A DNA stretch of 64,000 nucleotides from positions 248,001 to 312,000 of the forward strand of contig WMBV01000002.1 of assembly GCA_017745595.1 (NCBI GenBank). The letters run 5' to 3'. Source of the stretch: Bordetella petrii (GTDB lineage Bacteria > Pseudomonadota > Gammaproteobacteria > Burkholderiales > Burkholderiaceae_B). This document shows positions 48,037 to 58,074 of this stretch, piece after piece. Numbering within the stretch: the stretch's first letter is position 1; every line of letters starts with the position of its first letter. The notes under the pieces were generated by a model. That model was given only the letters and a program-made list of their open reading frames with translations. It was not told the origin of the DNA and ran no database searches. Both the position numbers and the translations under genes were made by a program.

Positions 48037-48095
48037 CCAGGTGTCTGACTCAGGTGGTGGCCAGGTGTCTGACTCCCGCAGGGTGTCAGACACCG
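48037..48095. repeat. GTGTC repeat, copy 9, with a duplicated half
   Basis: A partial copy (ccaggtgtctgact, 48037-48050, in a 24-bp unit) is followed at 48061 by a full copy ccaggtgtctgactccc ... ggtgtcagacaccg. This resembles the first step of the arm-duplication seen at 29217. It lies 20 bp after the nadB stop. Confidence 0.85.
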
Positions 48096-48167
48096 AAGCG
48101 GGACATGCCCCCGTACGCAGCCGGCGCCGGCCACCTGCGAAACCCGGCGCCTAGGCTGTCGACAGCC

Positions 48168-49004
48168 TCACGCCTTCCCGGCGCCGCTCTTCACGCCGAA
48201 GCAGTGTTCGGGCCCCGGGAACGCGCCGTTGCGCACGTCTTCGGCGTAACGCGCGGCGGCCTGCTCGATGTCGGCGCCCAGCTGCGCGTATTGCTTGACG
48301 AAGCGCGGCACGCGCGCGCCCGACATGCCCAGCATGTCTTCGGTGACCAGGATCTGGCCGTCGCACGCCGGCGAGGCGCCGATGCCGATGACCGGGATCT
48401 GCAAGGCCTCGGTCACGCGGCGGCCCACGGCCTCGGCCGTGCATTCCACTACCAGCGCGAACGCGCCGGCTGCCTGCAGGGCCTGCGCGTCGCGCAGGAT
48501 GCGGTCGCTGCCGTCGGCCTGCATGCCTTGCGCCTTGTAGCCGCCCACGGCGTTCACCTGCTGCGGCATCAGCCCGATGTGGCTGACCACCGGCACGCCG
48601 CGCGCGGCCAGGAACTGCACCGTATCGGCCATTTCGATGCCGCCCTCCAGCTTGACCGCCTGCGCGCCGGTTTCGGCCAGCACGCGCGCGGCCGACTCGA
48701 ACGCCTGCATGGGCGATGCCTGGTAGCTGCCGAAGGGCAGGTCGACCACGACGCACGCCTGCGTCGACCCGCGCACCACGGCCGCGCCGTGCGCGATCAT
48801 CATGTCCAGCGTCACGGCCAGGGTGCTGGCCAGCCCGTACACCACCATGCCCAGCGAATCGCCCACCAGCAGCAGGTCGGCGTGCGGATCGAGCTGGCGC
48901 GCCATGGGGGCGGTGTATGCCGTCAGGGCCACCACCTTGCCGGGCCCCTTGGCCTGGCGGATGGCGGTAATGGTTTTGCGGGTTTGTAGTTGCTGTGCAC
49001 TCAT
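48168..49004 (-). CDS. panB: 3-methyl-2-oxobutanoate hydroxymethyltransferase
   Basis: 278-residue Mg2+-dependent enzyme that makes ketopantoate from alpha-ketoisovalerate and methylenetetrahydrofolate for pantothenate and CoA. Conserved blocks: [80 protein letters not shown]. The family-typical start [12 protein letters not shown] fits the ATG at 49004; an upstream extension to 49118 reads as Arg-rich noise. No panC follows, so it is alone. Confidence 0.96.
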   Translation of the reverse strand: MSAQQLQTRKTITAIRQAKGPGKVVALTAYTAPMARQLDPHADLLLVGDSLGMVVYGLASTLAVTLDMMIAHGAAVVRGSTQACVVVDLPFGSYQASPMQAFESAARVLAETGAQAVKLEGGIEMADTVQFLAARGVPVVSHIGLMPQQVNAVGGYKAQGMQADGSDRILRDAQALQAAGAFALVVECTAEAVGRRVTEALQIPVIGIGASPACDGQILVTEDMLGMSGARVPRFVKQYAQLGADIEQAAARYAEDVRNGAFPGPEHCFGVKSGAGKA

Positions 49005-49120
49005 GATTCGCGCCTGCCATTGCGGTTTCGAAGAACTGCCTATGGTAGCGCCATGGCGCGCCGCTCGTGTAGTACGCGCACAAAGGTATGATCTTGCCAT
49101 TCGCGCAAAACAGAACACCC

Positions 49121-49549
49121 ATGACCGGTTTCGAACACAATCCGTTTTTGCATTCCTTGGGCGCCATCATCGAAAACTGGGGCGACGGCCAGATCGTGCT
49201 CAGCATGGACCTGCGCCCCCAGCATCTCAACCGCCAGGGCGCGTTGCAGGGCGGCGTCGTGTGCGCCCTGCTGGATGCCGCCTGCGGCTATTCGGGCCTG
49301 GTGCCGCAAACCGACGACAGCCAGGGCAACGCGGTCACCATCTCGCTGGCCATCAATTTCATCGGCTCGGTCACCGCCGGGCGAGTCATCGCCACCGGCA
49401 CCGTCATCGGCCGGGGCCGCAAAATCTATTTCGCGCGCGCCGAAGTCTGTACGCCAGACGGCCGCGTGCTGGCCTCGGCGCAAGGGTCCTTCAAGTACGG
49501 CGGACCGCAACTGATGGCCGACACAACCGCCACGGAGATCTCCGCATGA
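49121..49549 (+). CDS. PaaI-family (hotdog) thioesterase
   Basis: 142-residue hotdog-fold acyl-CoA thioesterase. The motif [22 protein letters not shown] (read in two parts: [10 protein letters not shown] and [14 protein letters not shown]) holds the catalytic Asp/Glu region, and [17 protein letters not shown] is the second core strand. A start at 49088 would add [11 protein letters not shown]; neither start has a good ribosome site. The stop overlaps the nitroreductase start (ATGA). It is divergent from panB. Confidence 0.85.
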   Translation: MTGFEHNPFLHSLGAIIENWGDGQIVLSMDLRPQHLNRQGALQGGVVCALLDAACGYSGLVPQTDDSQGNAVTISLAINFIGSVTAGRVIATGTVIGRGRKIYFARAEVCTPDGRVLASAQGSFKYGGPQLMADTTATEISA

Positions 49550-50229
49550 ACGATACATCGCACACCGTCGAACAAGCCATCGTATCGCGCCAGAGCGTGC
49601 GCGGCTTCCTGCCCCGGCCGGTGCCGACCGAACTCATCCGCCGCATTCTGCAGGCCGCGGCGCGCGCGCCCAGCGGCAGCAACATCCAGCCCTGGAAAGT
49701 GCATGTGGTGGCGGGCGCCAAGCGCGATGCGCTGGCGCGGGCGCTGGTGCAGGCGCATGCGAGCGGCGAACCCGAACGCCGCGAATACCAGTACTACCCC
49801 GTCAACTGGCGCAGCCCCTACCTCGACCGGCGCCGCGAAACCGGGTGGGGCCTGTACAGCCTGCTGGGCATCCAGAAGGGCGACCGCGAGGCCTCGGCGC
49901 GCCAGCATGCCCGGAACTTCGAATTCTTCGGCGCGCCCTGCGTGCTGCTGTTCACCATCGACAGCGATCTGGACAAGGGCAGCTGGCTGGACTACGGCAT
50001 GTTCCTGCAGAACATCATGGTCATGGCGCGCGGCTGCGGCCTGGACACCTGCCCGCAGGCGGCGCTGGCCAACTACCCCGACATCGTCAAGCAGCACCTG
50101 GGCATCCCCTCCGACCAGGTCGTGGCCTGCGGCATCTCCCTCGGCTACCAAGACCCGGCCGAGCCGGCCAACCAGTACCGCACCAGCCGCGTAGAGGTCG
50201 ACGACTTCACGACCTTCCACGACGCGTAG
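49546..50229 (+). CDS. Nitroreductase-family FMN protein
   Basis: 227-residue FMN- and NAD(P)H-dependent reductase. The FMN phosphate motif RQSVRGFLPRPVP lies near the N-terminus, then AARAPSGSNIQPWKVHVV, and LDYGMFLQNIMVMARGCGLDT is the dimer/FMN helix. These enzymes reduce nitroaromatics or quinones. It is translationally coupled to the thioesterase, a pairing that hints at aromatic or fatty acyl metabolism without proving it. Confidence 0.9.
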   Translation: MNDTSHTVEQAIVSRQSVRGFLPRPVPTELIRRILQAAARAPSGSNIQPWKVHVVAGAKRDALARALVQAHASGEPERREYQYYPVNWRSPYLDRRRETGWGLYSLLGIQKGDREASARQHARNFEFFGAPCVLLFTIDSDLDKGSWLDYGMFLQNIMVMARGCGLDTCPQAALANYPDIVKQHLGIPSDQVVACGISLGYQDPAEPANQYRTSRVEVDDFTTFHDA

Positions 50230-50334
50230 CGCCGTGGCGCCGGGCATCGGCCCGGCGGGCGGTCCGGGCCGCGAACGCCGAAGTGGTACTTTGGGCGGCG
50301 CCGATTCTGGTTCACAATGCCTGAAGTGATTCTC

Positions 50335-50367
50335 AGGTGTCTGACACCCGCAGGGTGTCAGACACCT
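50335..50367. repeat. GTGTC palindromic repeat, copy 10
   Basis: Perfect 14-bp arms aggtgtctgacacc and ggtgtcagacacct with a 5-base loop. It lies in the 246-bp gap between the nitroreductase and deacetylase genes. Confidence 0.88.
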
Positions 50368-50475
50368 CCGGGAAGCCGCATCTTTCATCCCGGGGAGTCG
50401 CGCAGCAGGCAGTAAAGCACTGACACGCCATCATTCCCGGCCCCGGCCCGGCCATCTGCTTTCCCATCGCCCGCC

Positions 50476-51492
50476 ATGAAAGCCTACTACCATCCCGACC
50501 AGGCGCTGCACCATCCGCAAACCTATTTCTCGCGCGGCAAGATGCGCACGCCCCAGGAAGTCCCCGACCGCGCCAACGCCCTGGTCGGCGCGGTCAGGCA
50601 GCTGGGCTTCGACCTGCGCCAGCCGCCCGATGCGGGCATGGCGCCGCTGACCGCGGTGCACGCGCTGGACTATCTGCAGTTCCTGAAAACCGCGCACGAA
50701 GAATGGAAGCGCCTGCCCGAAGACTGGGGCGACGAAGTCGTGTCCAACGTATTCGTGCGCGAACCCAACGCGTTGCGGGGCGTGCTGGCCAAGGCGGCGC
50801 GCTACCTGGCCGACGGCAGCTGCCCGGTGGGGCCATCGACCTGGCATTCGGCCTATTGGTCGGCGCAGTCCGCCGTGGCGGGCGCCGACGCCCTGCTGGC
50901 GGGCGACCCGCACGCCTACGCGCTGTGCCGCCCGCCCGGCCACCACGCCCGCCGCGATGCCGCGGGGGGCTTCTGCTATCTGAACAACAGCGCCATCGCC
51001 GCGCAGCGCCTGCGCGCCAACTACGCGCGCGTGGCGGTGCTGGATACCGACATGCACCACGGGCAGGGCATCCAGGAAATCTTCTATCAGCGCGACGACG
51101 TCTACTACGTGTCCATCCACGGCGATCCCGAAAACTTCTATCCCGTGGTGGCCGGCTACGACAACGAAAAAGGCGCGGGCGCGGGCTTCGGCTACAACCT
51201 GAACCTGCCCATGCCGCACGGCTCGGCCGAATCCGTGTTTTTCGACAAGCTCGCCATCGCCGTGGACGCCATCCAGGTATTTCAGCCCGACGTCATGGTG
51301 CTGGCGCTGGGCTTCGACATTTTCGAGCGCGATCCGCAAGCCAAGGTCGCGGTCAGCAGCGCCGGCTTCGAACGCATCGGCCGCGCCGTGGCAGGCTTCG
51401 GCGTACCGGTCCTGGTGGTGCAAGAAGGCGGCTATTACATCGAAGGCCTGCAAGAAAACGCCGAGGCCTTCTTCGCGGGGCTGCGCGGGTAA
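50476..51492 (+). CDS. Acetylpolyamine amidohydrolase-like histone deacetylase-family enzyme
   Basis: 338-residue zinc amidohydrolase of the arginase/deacetylase fold. The catalytic His pair is His156-His157 (CRPPGHHARR). Zinc ligands are Asp192 and His194 (LDTDMHHGQG) and Asp281 (LALGFDIFERD). Length and spacing match Mycoplana APAH (341 aa). It likely removes acetyl groups from polyamines or similar amines in the cytoplasm. Its last 58 bp overlap, on the opposite strand, the end of an acyl-CoA dehydrogenase gene. Confidence 0.9.
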   Translation: MKAYYHPDQALHHPQTYFSRGKMRTPQEVPDRANALVGAVRQLGFDLRQPPDAGMAPLTAVHALDYLQFLKTAHEEWKRLPEDWGDEVVSNVFVREPNALRGVLAKAARYLADGSCPVGPSTWHSAYWSAQSAVAGADALLAGDPHAYALCRPPGHHARRDAAGGFCYLNNSAIAAQRLRANYARVAVLDTDMHHGQGIQEIFYQRDDVYYVSIHGDPENFYPVVAGYDNEKGAGAGFGYNLNLPMPHGSAESVFFDKLAIAVDAIQVFQPDVMVLALGFDIFERDPQAKVAVSSAGFERIGRAVAGFGVPVLVVQEGGYYIEGLQENAEAFFAGLRG

Positions 51493-52640
51493 GCGCGGGG
51501 CCACGCCTGTTGCCGTGCCAGCGCCACATACCGCGACAGATGGCTGTCTTCGTCGCCCAGCCGGAAGTTGGCCATCGCCAGCCACGTTGCGTAGTGCGAC
51601 ACAGGCAGCTCCCAGGTCATGCCCATGCCGCCGTGCATCTGAATGCATTCCTGGGCGATCCGCGTCGCCGCGGTGCCGACCGTGAACTTGGCCGCGCACA
51701 GGTGCTTTTCGCGCAGAAGGCGCCCTGCCCCGAAATGCGCGGCCGCATTGATGACCGCCGAGCGGGACTGCTCGACCGCGATCATCATGTCGGCCATGCG
51801 ATGCTGCAGCGCCTGAAAATGCCCGATGACGGTATCGAATTGCCTGCGTGTCTTCAGATAGTCCAGTGTCGACGACAGGACGACATCCATCGCGCCCACG
51901 GCTTCGGCACAAACAGCCATGACACCGCAGCCGATACCCTGCTCAAGCGCCAGCAACCCCTGGTCTTGAGTGCCCAGCAGGGCGTCAGGCCCGAGCTCCA
52001 GGCCTTGCAACCGCAACTCCGCTGATCGTTCCCCGTCAATAGCTGGATATTCGTGCACCGTCAGTCCAGGTACCTCTTTCGGTACCAGGAACAGCGAAAT
52101 TCCCGCATCATCGGTATCCGTGCCCGCCGTGCGCGCCGAAACGACGATCCAGTCGGCCTGAGCGCCGTAGGGCACAGCCGCCTTGACTCCATCGAGTACC
52201 CAGCCGTGGTTTCGCCGGCGCGCGCGTACACCGACCCGGGCGGGCTGCCACGAGCCATCGGGCTCGCAGTGGGCCAGGGTAACCAGGGAACGCCCCTCGA
52301 TAAGGCCCTCGATCAGCGTCCTGGCCTTGTCACCGCCACAGGCCGATAGCACACGGCCCGCCATCAGGCTGGCGAGGAATGGCGCGGCCACCAGACCGCC
52401 GCCCAGCGCCTCGAATACCACCATGATATCGAAGGCCGCGCCCCCGTAACCGCCGTCGTTCGGATCGAACAGCGCCCCGATGGCACCCAGATCGGCAAAC
52501 TGCCGCCAGTGTTCAAGCAGCCGAGACTCATTTGGCGCCAAGGGCGAAAATCGCTCCACCCCACCGCTATAGTGGGCTTCGATATAGCGCGATAGCGATT
52601 GCGCCAGCATGCGGCGCTCTTGAGAATGTTCGAAATGCAT
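51435..52640 (-). CDS. Acyl-CoA dehydrogenase (FadE-like), C-terminus running into the deacetylase gene
   Basis: 401-residue FAD acyl-CoA dehydrogenase. The N-terminal helical domain includes FDPNDGGYGGAAFDIMVVFE; the C-terminal domain has LDYLKTRRQFDTVIGHFQAL and IQMHGGMGMTWELPVSHY. This pattern is seen in the heterodimeric types used on steroids and cyclic acids. It pairs with the next dehydrogenase, 9 bp upstream in the operon. The last roughly 19 residues (YPRSPAKKASAFSCRPSM) are the antisense of the deacetylase 3' end. Confidence 0.88.
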   Translation of the reverse strand: MHFEHSQERRMLAQSLSRYIEAHYSGGVERFSPLAPNESRLLEHWRQFADLGAIGALFDPNDGGYGGAAFDIMVVFEALGGGLVAAPFLASLMAGRVLSACGGDKARTLIEGLIEGRSLVTLAHCEPDGSWQPARVGVRARRRNHGWVLDGVKAAVPYGAQADWIVVSARTAGTDTDDAGISLFLVPKEVPGLTVHEYPAIDGERSAELRLQGLELGPDALLGTQDQGLLALEQGIGCGVMAVCAEAVGAMDVVLSSTLDYLKTRRQFDTVIGHFQALQHRMADMMIAVEQSRSAVINAAAHFGAGRLLREKHLCAAKFTVGTAATRIAQECIQMHGGMGMTWELPVSHYATWLAMANFRLGDEDSHLSRYVALARQQAWPRAYPRSPAKKASAFSCRPSM

Positions 52641-52649
52641 GCAATGCCC

Positions 52650-53849
52650 TCACAAGCCAAGAACGACCTTGGCAAGAATGTTCTTCTGAATCTCGTTGGA
52701 TCCACCGAAGATCGACAACTTGCGCTGGTTCAGATAGGTAACCGCAGCCCGGGGGGATTCCGGTGGGCCGATATCCGCATGAATCCAGTGAGCGGCGTCA
52801 GTCATGTCGTTGACAAACCTCTGGGCATAAGGGCCCATTGATCGCAGCATCAACGCGGCGATCTCCTGGCGAATCTCGGTGCCCACGATCTTCAGCATCG
52901 AACTCTCCGCGCCAGGGACGCCGCCAGCCTGTACATTGGCCAGGATGCGCAAATGCATGATGCGCAGGTTCTCCAGCGCGATTTCCACGCGTGCCAGGCG
53001 CGCGGCGAATGCCGGGTCGTCCAGCAGCGGCGCGCCGTTCTTCTGAATCCGGCCAGCGGCATTTTGCAGGCGCGCCAGCGCTGCATGGGCATACCCCACG
53101 CCGGCCAGACCGGTGCGCTCATAGTTCAGCAAGTACTTCGCGCAGGTCCACCCCATGCCCTCTTCGCCTACCAGGTTGCACGCTGGCACCCGCACATCCG
53201 TGAAGAAGACCTCATTGACCTCGTGCTCGCCATCCAGCGTCACGATAGGGCGCAACTCCACGCCCGGCGAAGTCATGTCGATGAGCAGAAAACTGATTCC
53301 CTGCTGCTTTTTCTCTTCCTTGGACGTACGCACCAGGCAGAAAATCATGTTCGCGTGCTGCCCGAGCGTCGTCCAGGTCTTTTGGCCGTTGACGACATAG
53401 CAGTCACCGTCCTTGATCGCCGAAGTCTTCAACGATGCCAGGTCAGAGCCGGCGCCAGGCTCGGAGTACCCTTGGCACCACCAATCCGAGCCATCGAGTA
53501 TGCGCGGCAACCAGCGGCGCTTCTGCTCCTGGGTGCCGAACTTGATCAACACCGGTCCCAGCATATTGATGCCGAACTGTATCGGACGTGGGGCATGGGC
53601 CGTAGCACTCTCGAGTTCGAAAATGTAGCGCTGCACCGCACTCCATCCTGGCCCGCCATACTCGCGCGGCCAGTGGCTGGCCAACCATCCACGCTGCTGC
53701 AAGATGGCATGCCAGCGCCGCATCTCGGCCGCGCTCAAGCGCTCATCGAATTCCACCTTGGCCGCGATGTCCGCCGGCAGCTCCTGCTGCAGGAACAACC
53801 GGACTTCTTCTCGAAACGCTTGCTCTTGCGGGCTGAAGTCGATGTCCAT
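52650..53849 (-). CDS. Acyl-CoA dehydrogenase
   Basis: 399-residue acyl-CoA dehydrogenase. Starts MDIDFSPQEQAFREEVRLFL; FAD-binding CQGYSEPGAGSDLASLKT is clear at about residues 124-141; the C-terminal signature is SIFGGSNEIQKNILAKVVLG. With the FadE-like partner encoded just downstream it may form an alpha2beta2 enzyme, as known for actinobacterial and proteobacterial steroid degradation pairs. The gene sits 11 bp below the thiolase stop. Confidence 0.92.
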   Translation of the reverse strand: MDIDFSPQEQAFREEVRLFLQQELPADIAAKVEFDERLSAAEMRRWHAILQQRGWLASHWPREYGGPGWSAVQRYIFELESATAHAPRPIQFGINMLGPVLIKFGTQEQKRRWLPRILDGSDWWCQGYSEPGAGSDLASLKTSAIKDGDCYVVNGQKTWTTLGQHANMIFCLVRTSKEEKKQQGISFLLIDMTSPGVELRPIVTLDGEHEVNEVFFTDVRVPACNLVGEEGMGWTCAKYLLNYERTGLAGVGYAHAALARLQNAAGRIQKNGAPLLDDPAFAARLARVEIALENLRIMHLRILANVQAGGVPGAESSMLKIVGTEIRQEIAALMLRSMGPYAQRFVNDMTDAAHWIHADIGPPESPRAAVTYLNQRKLSIFGGSNEIQKNILAKVVLGL

Positions 53850-53860
53850 GCCGGCTCCGC

Positions 53861-55042
53861 TCAGAAAATTTCAAACAAGGCAGCGGCGCCCATGCCGCCG
53901 GCAATGCACATGGTGACAACCGCGTACCTCACGCCGCGCCGGCGGCCTTCCAGCAACACATGGCCAACCAGGCGCGCGCCCGTCATGCCGAAAGGATGGC
54001 CCAGCGCGATGGAGCCGCCATTGACATTGAGCCGATCATCGGGAATACCCAGGCGTTCCCTGCAATAGACAGCTTGCGAGGCGAATGCCTCGTTCAGCTC
54101 CCACAGGCCGATGTCGTCAATGCTCAAACCGTTGCGCTCAAGCAGCCTGGGCACGGCAAACACCGGGCCGATTCCCATTTCGTCAGGCTCGCAACCGGCG
54201 ACGCAAAATCCCCGAAACGCGCCCAGCGGCTCTACATTGCGGCGCTCGGCCTCGCCGCCCTCCATGAGCACGCACGCGCTCGCACCGTCCGAAAGCTGGG
54301 AGGCATTGCCGGCGGTAACGTATGCGCCGTCGCCATGCACCGGGGCCAACTTGGCCAGTGCATCGAAAGTGGTTCCGCGCCGATTGCAGGTGTCGGCCGA
54401 AACGGTGACATCACGCTCAGTGGCCTGGCCGGTTTCTTTATCGACAACAGCCATCCGGGTGCTGACAGAAATAATCTCTTCCGCATAGCGGCCCGCATCC
54501 TGTGCCTGCTCCGTCCGACGCTGGCTCTCGGCAGCAAATCGATCCTGCTCTTCCCGGCTCACGCCGTAGCGGCGAGCCACGATATCGGCGGTTTCGATCA
54601 TCGGCAGATAGAGTTCCGGCTTATGCTGCAGAATCCACGGGTCTATAGTCGGATCTTTTCCGTCGCCGCGTCGGATGCTGGAGATACTTTCCAGGCCGCC
54701 GGCGATCATCGCCGGAGCCCCGCCGACGATGATGTGCCCGGCGGCCATCGCGATAGCCTGCAGTCCCGAAGCACAGAACCGGTTGACGGTGGTCCCGCCA
54801 ATCGAGATGGGCAGACCGGCACGCAGGACAGCCTGCCGCGCAACATTGCGCCCCGTAGCCCCTTCCGGATACCCGCACCCGAGAACGGCGTCCTCGATCA
54901 AGGCCGGGTCGATTCCTGAGCGCTCCACGGCTGCGCGCATCGCGAACGCGGCCAGCGTGGGCCCTGGCGTCCTATTGAGTTCCCCGCGATGCGCCTTGGT
55001 AACCGGCGTGCGGGCCGTCGACACAATGACAGCTTCACGCAT
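53861..55042 (-). CDS. Acetyl-CoA acetyltransferase (thiolase)
   Basis: 393-residue thiolase that cleaves 3-ketoacyl-CoA. The nucleophile is Cys90 ([10 protein letters not shown]), with His349 ([11 protein letters not shown]) and Cys379 ([10 protein letters not shown]). The start [13 protein letters not shown] is standard. The first 8 bases overlap the end of the nitronate monooxygenase gene, so the two are coupled. It performs the last step of a beta-oxidation-like route in this block. Confidence 0.93.
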   Translation of the reverse strand: MREAVIVSTARTPVTKAHRGELNRTPGPTLAAFAMRAAVERSGIDPALIEDAVLGCGYPEGATGRNVARQAVLRAGLPISIGGTTVNRFCASGLQAIAMAAGHIIVGGAPAMIAGGLESISSIRRGDGKDPTIDPWILQHKPELYLPMIETADIVARRYGVSREEQDRFAAESQRRTEQAQDAGRYAEEIISVSTRMAVVDKETGQATERDVTVSADTCNRRGTTFDALAKLAPVHGDGAYVTAGNASQLSDGASACVLMEGGEAERRNVEPLGAFRGFCVAGCEPDEMGIGPVFAVPRLLERNGLSIDDIGLWELNEAFASQAVYCRERLGIPDDRLNVNGGSIALGHPFGMTGARLVGHVLLEGRRRGVRYAVVTMCIAGGMGAAALFEIF

Positions 55043-56042
55043 GGGCCGGCTCCCCGTTCGGGACGGCACTGGCTGCATGCAGCGCCGCCGCTCGCTGCAG
55101 GGACTGACGGCAATCGCGCACCATACGCTCGATCAGCTCGGCGCAAGTGGGGATATCGTCGATCAGGCCCAGACAAAGGCCTGCCCAGATCAAGCCATCG
55201 TCGCAGTCGCCATTTTCCAGCGCCAGCCGGCCGCGCGCGCCGGCTACCCAAGGGCGCAGTTCCTCGAAGGTGGCGCCTTGCGGGCGACGTTCCAAGGCGT
55301 TCACGCTGCGGGATACATGGTTGCGCCAAACCCGCGCTGTGTTGCGCAAGTCACGGAAAATCAGCGTGGTGTCCCGCTCGCTGGCATCGACCAGCGCGGC
55401 CTTCACCTCGGGGTGCACGGGTGCTTCCTGTGTCAGCATGAAGCGCGTTCCCATGTTGACGCCGTCCGCGCCCAAAGCGAGGGCTGCCGCCATGGTACGG
55501 CCATCTGCGATGCCTCCCGACGCAACCACCGGAATGGAAAGCTTGGCGCAGGCCGCGGGGATGAGAATCAGGGCCGGAATGTCGTCTTCGCCCGGATGTC
55601 CCGCGCATTCGAAACCGTCTATGCTGATCGCGTCGACACCCCGGCGTTGTGCCGACAGCGCATGCCGCACCGAGGTGCATTTGTGCACCAGTGTCAGTCC
55701 TCTGGACTTGAACAGCTCGGTGATCCCTTCGGGGTGCAGCCCCGCCGTTTCAACGATGCGCACGCCGCTTTCGACAATGGCGCGGGCATAGTCTTCGTAG
55801 GGCGGCGGCGACGCAGAAGGCAAAATTGTCAGGTTCACGGCAAACGGCGCGTCGGTCATCTGGCGACAACGTTGCACCTCTTCCAGCAGAGCCTCGGGAC
55901 TGGGCTGGGTCAGCGCGGTGATGGTTCCCAGGCCTCCCGCGCTGGACACGGCCGCGGCCAGTTCCGCGCGGCCCACCCACATCATGCCGCCCTGCAGAAT
56001 GGGGTAGCGGATAGAAAGCAATTCGGTAATGCGGGTCTTCAT
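55035..56042 (-). CDS. Nitronate monooxygenase/2-nitropropane dioxygenase-family flavoprotein
   Basis: 335-residue FMN TIM-barrel protein. N-terminal [20 protein letters not shown] and [11 protein letters not shown] bind [16 protein letters not shown] holds the catalytic-type His; [22 protein letters not shown] is the phosphate-binding loop. In acyl-CoA clusters such proteins may act as enoyl-CoA reductases rather than on nitroalkanes. aaggag precedes the ATG at 56042, which overlaps the enoyl-CoA hydratase stop (ATGA). Confidence 0.87.
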   Translation of the reverse strand: MKTRITELLSIRYPILQGGMMWVGRAELAAAVSSAGGLGTITALTQPSPEALLEEVQRCRQMTDAPFAVNLTILPSASPPPYEDYARAIVESGVRIVETAGLHPEGITELFKSRGLTLVHKCTSVRHALSAQRRGVDAISIDGFECAGHPGEDDIPALILIPAACAKLSIPVVASGGIADGRTMAAALALGADGVNMGTRFMLTQEAPVHPEVKAALVDASERDTTLIFRDLRNTARVWRNHVSRSVNALERRPQGATFEELRPWVAGARGRLALENGDCDDGLIWAGLCLGLIDDIPTCAELIERMVRDCRQSLQRAAALHAASAVPNGEPAHA

Positions 56043-56806
56043 TTGAAATGAACTCCTTTCCGGGAGGGTGATTCGACGGGCACGTTCATGGCTGCCTGAG
56101 GCCGGCGAACTGGGTCGGCCTGGGCGCAGGCCCGCAACCAATGCTCGGCGGGCATTTGCATGGTGGCGGCCCGCATGCCCGACTTGACCTCCGCGACCGA
56201 GGTGGCCGGAAAGGCCGCGATTTTGCATGCCAGTTCGCGGGCACGCTCCAGGACGGTTTCGTCGTCGACGACTTCGGATGCAATCCCCAGGCGCAGCAGT
56301 TCTGCCGCGCCGATGCGCTCTCCCAACAGGCACACGCGGGCCGCCACGGCCTCGCTGTGTCGCAGGGCCAGCCAGGCCGCGTTGCGCGGCGCCGCCATGC
56401 CGATGGCGATCTCACCGACCTGCAGGAAAGCCGTACCGCCGCAAACCAGCAAGTCGCCAGCCAGCGCCAACGCGGCCCCGCCGTTGATTGCATAGCGCTC
56501 CAGCGCCACTACCCAGACCTTCCGGCTGCCGAGCATTCGTGTATGAACCGCGTCCCACAGCTCCGGGAAGCCGGCTTTCCACTCGGGTTGGGGCTGCGCG
56601 CCGAATGCCTTGACGTCAAGGCCGGAACAGAAGGCTCCGCCAGCTCCCCGCAGAACGACGGCACGGATCGAGCCATCGGATTCCAGGTCGGCAAGAGCGG
56701 CATGCAAAGATCGCGCCAGGGTGCCGTCAATGGCGTTCTTGCGCTCTGGCCGGTTCAGCACTAGTTCGGCCCAGCCATCGTGGCGTTCGAGTATTACGGC
56801 GGTCAT
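56039..56806 (-). CDS. Enoyl-CoA hydratase/isomerase
   Basis: 255-residue crotonase-fold protein. LNRPERKNAIDGTLARSL and the oxyanion stretch LRGAGGAFCSGLDVKAFG are clear; YAINGGAALALAGDLLVCGG is the second oxyanion segment. The catalytic Glu positions are not obvious by eye, so hydratase versus isomerase is open. agagag precedes the ATG at 56806; an upstream start at 56836 would overlap the CoA-transferase stop. Confidence 0.88.
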   Translation of the reverse strand: MTAVILERHDGWAELVLNRPERKNAIDGTLARSLHAALADLESDGSIRAVVLRGAGGAFCSGLDVKAFGAQPQPEWKAGFPELWDAVHTRMLGSRKVWVVALERYAINGGAALALAGDLLVCGGTAFLQVGEIAIGMAAPRNAAWLALRHSEAVAARVCLLGERIGAAELLRLGIASEVVDDETVLERARELACKIAAFPATSVAEVKSGMRAATMQMPAEHWLRACAQADPVRRPQAAMNVPVESPSRKGVHFK

Positions 56807-56828
56807 GGGAAGCTCTCTCTTGGCAATG

Positions 56829-58043
56829 TCACGCATGGGCCGCCTCGGCCGGCAGCAAGGCGCATATCTCGTCGCGGGCGAAACCTGCTTCACGCAGCAC
56901 TTCAGAGGTATGCTGGCCCAGGGCCGGCACTGCGGGAGCACGGCCGCGATCGGGGCAGCTGGAAAAGGTGAACGGCAAGCCGGGCAACATCAATTCGCCC
57001 CCCTTTTCGTCGCGCACGGGCTGGAATATCCCCATGGCCTCTACATCGGGGCTCGCCAGCACCTGCGCATAATTGCGGACCATGCCCACTACAACCTGAT
57101 GGCGCTCCAGCCGTGTCCGGGCCGCCTCGCCGCTGAGGCTGCCAAGCGCCTGGCACAAAATTTCCACCAGCGCCGGCCGATTCTTCACCCGTGCCGTGTT
57201 ATCGATAAAGCGCGGATCACTGGTCAATTCCGGTTGCCCGATAGCCGCGCACAGCCGCCGCCAATGGTCGTCCAGATAGGCGGAAACAACGATATGGCCA
57301 TCCGCCACCGGAATGAGATCCGCGGCGGGGGCGACGAGTGGCTGCGCATTGCCGGATCTCGGCGGCAATTTGCCGGTGCACTGGTACTCGGCCCAGATCT
57401 GCGCCTGCAACGAAATACCGACGGCCAGCAAAGAAGTCTCGATCGTTTCACCATTGCCGGTGCGCGCGCCTCTGAACAAGGCCGCCAGAATCGCATTCGC
57501 CGCGGCGGTCGCGGTGGAGACGTCGGCGATGGGGAACCCCACCTTCAGCGGCGGTCCTTCCAGCTCGCCCGTGATCGACATCATGCCGCTTTCGGCCTGT
57601 GCGGCAATATCCAGGCCCGGTCGCTTATGCGAAGGCCCTCGCGTACCGAAACCGGAAATCGTGACGTGAATCAGCGACGGCTTTTCGCGCCGCAGGGCAT
57701 CGGCATCCAGGCCCAGCGCCTGCGCAGTTCCCGCCCGCAGGTTCTGCACCACCACATCGGCGGCCAGCGCCAGCCTGCGTGCCGCCAGCAGCCCCGCGGG
57801 CTGGCGCATGTCCAGCACAACAGAGCGCTTGCCCCTGTTATAGGCCATGAACAGGCCGCCACGCCCACCCGTGGCCGCGCCGACGCCAAACCGGCGACCA
57901 TTGTCTCCGTGCGGACTTTCGATCTTGACCACGTCGGCGCCCAGATCAGCCAATATCTGCGTGGCGCCAGGCCCGGCAATGAATTGTCCGAACTCTACGA
58001 CCCGCACACCGGCCAGGGGCCGGCAGTCTTGCGACGATGTCAT
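56829..58043 (-). CDS. CaiB/BaiF-family CoA transferase
   Basis: 404-residue class III CoA transferase that moves CoA between acids, probably activating the pathway substrate. N-terminal PLAGVRVVEFGQFIAGPGA, ADLGADVVKIESPHGDNGR and FMAYNRGKRSVVLDMR are typical; the catalytic Asp lies in RPGLDIAAQAESGMM (about residue 168). caagga precedes the ATG. It makes a dedicated acyl-CoA ligase unnecessary in this block. Confidence 0.92.
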   Translation of the reverse strand: MTSSQDCRPLAGVRVVEFGQFIAGPGATQILADLGADVVKIESPHGDNGRRFGVGAATGGRGGLFMAYNRGKRSVVLDMRQPAGLLAARRLALAADVVVQNLRAGTAQALGLDADALRREKPSLIHVTISGFGTRGPSHKRPGLDIAAQAESGMMSITGELEGPPLKVGFPIADVSTATAAANAILAALFRGARTGNGETIETSLLAVGISLQAQIWAEYQCTGKLPPRSGNAQPLVAPAADLIPVADGHIVVSAYLDDHWRRLCAAIGQPELTSDPRFIDNTARVKNRPALVEILCQALGSLSGEAARTRLERHQVVVGMVRNYAQVLASPDVEAMGIFQPVRDEKGGELMLPGLPFTFSSCPDRGRAPAVPALGQHTSEVLREAGFARDEICALLPAEAAHA

Positions 58044-58074
58044 GTCGATTCCTTGAAGTTGGTACGGTGGCGGG

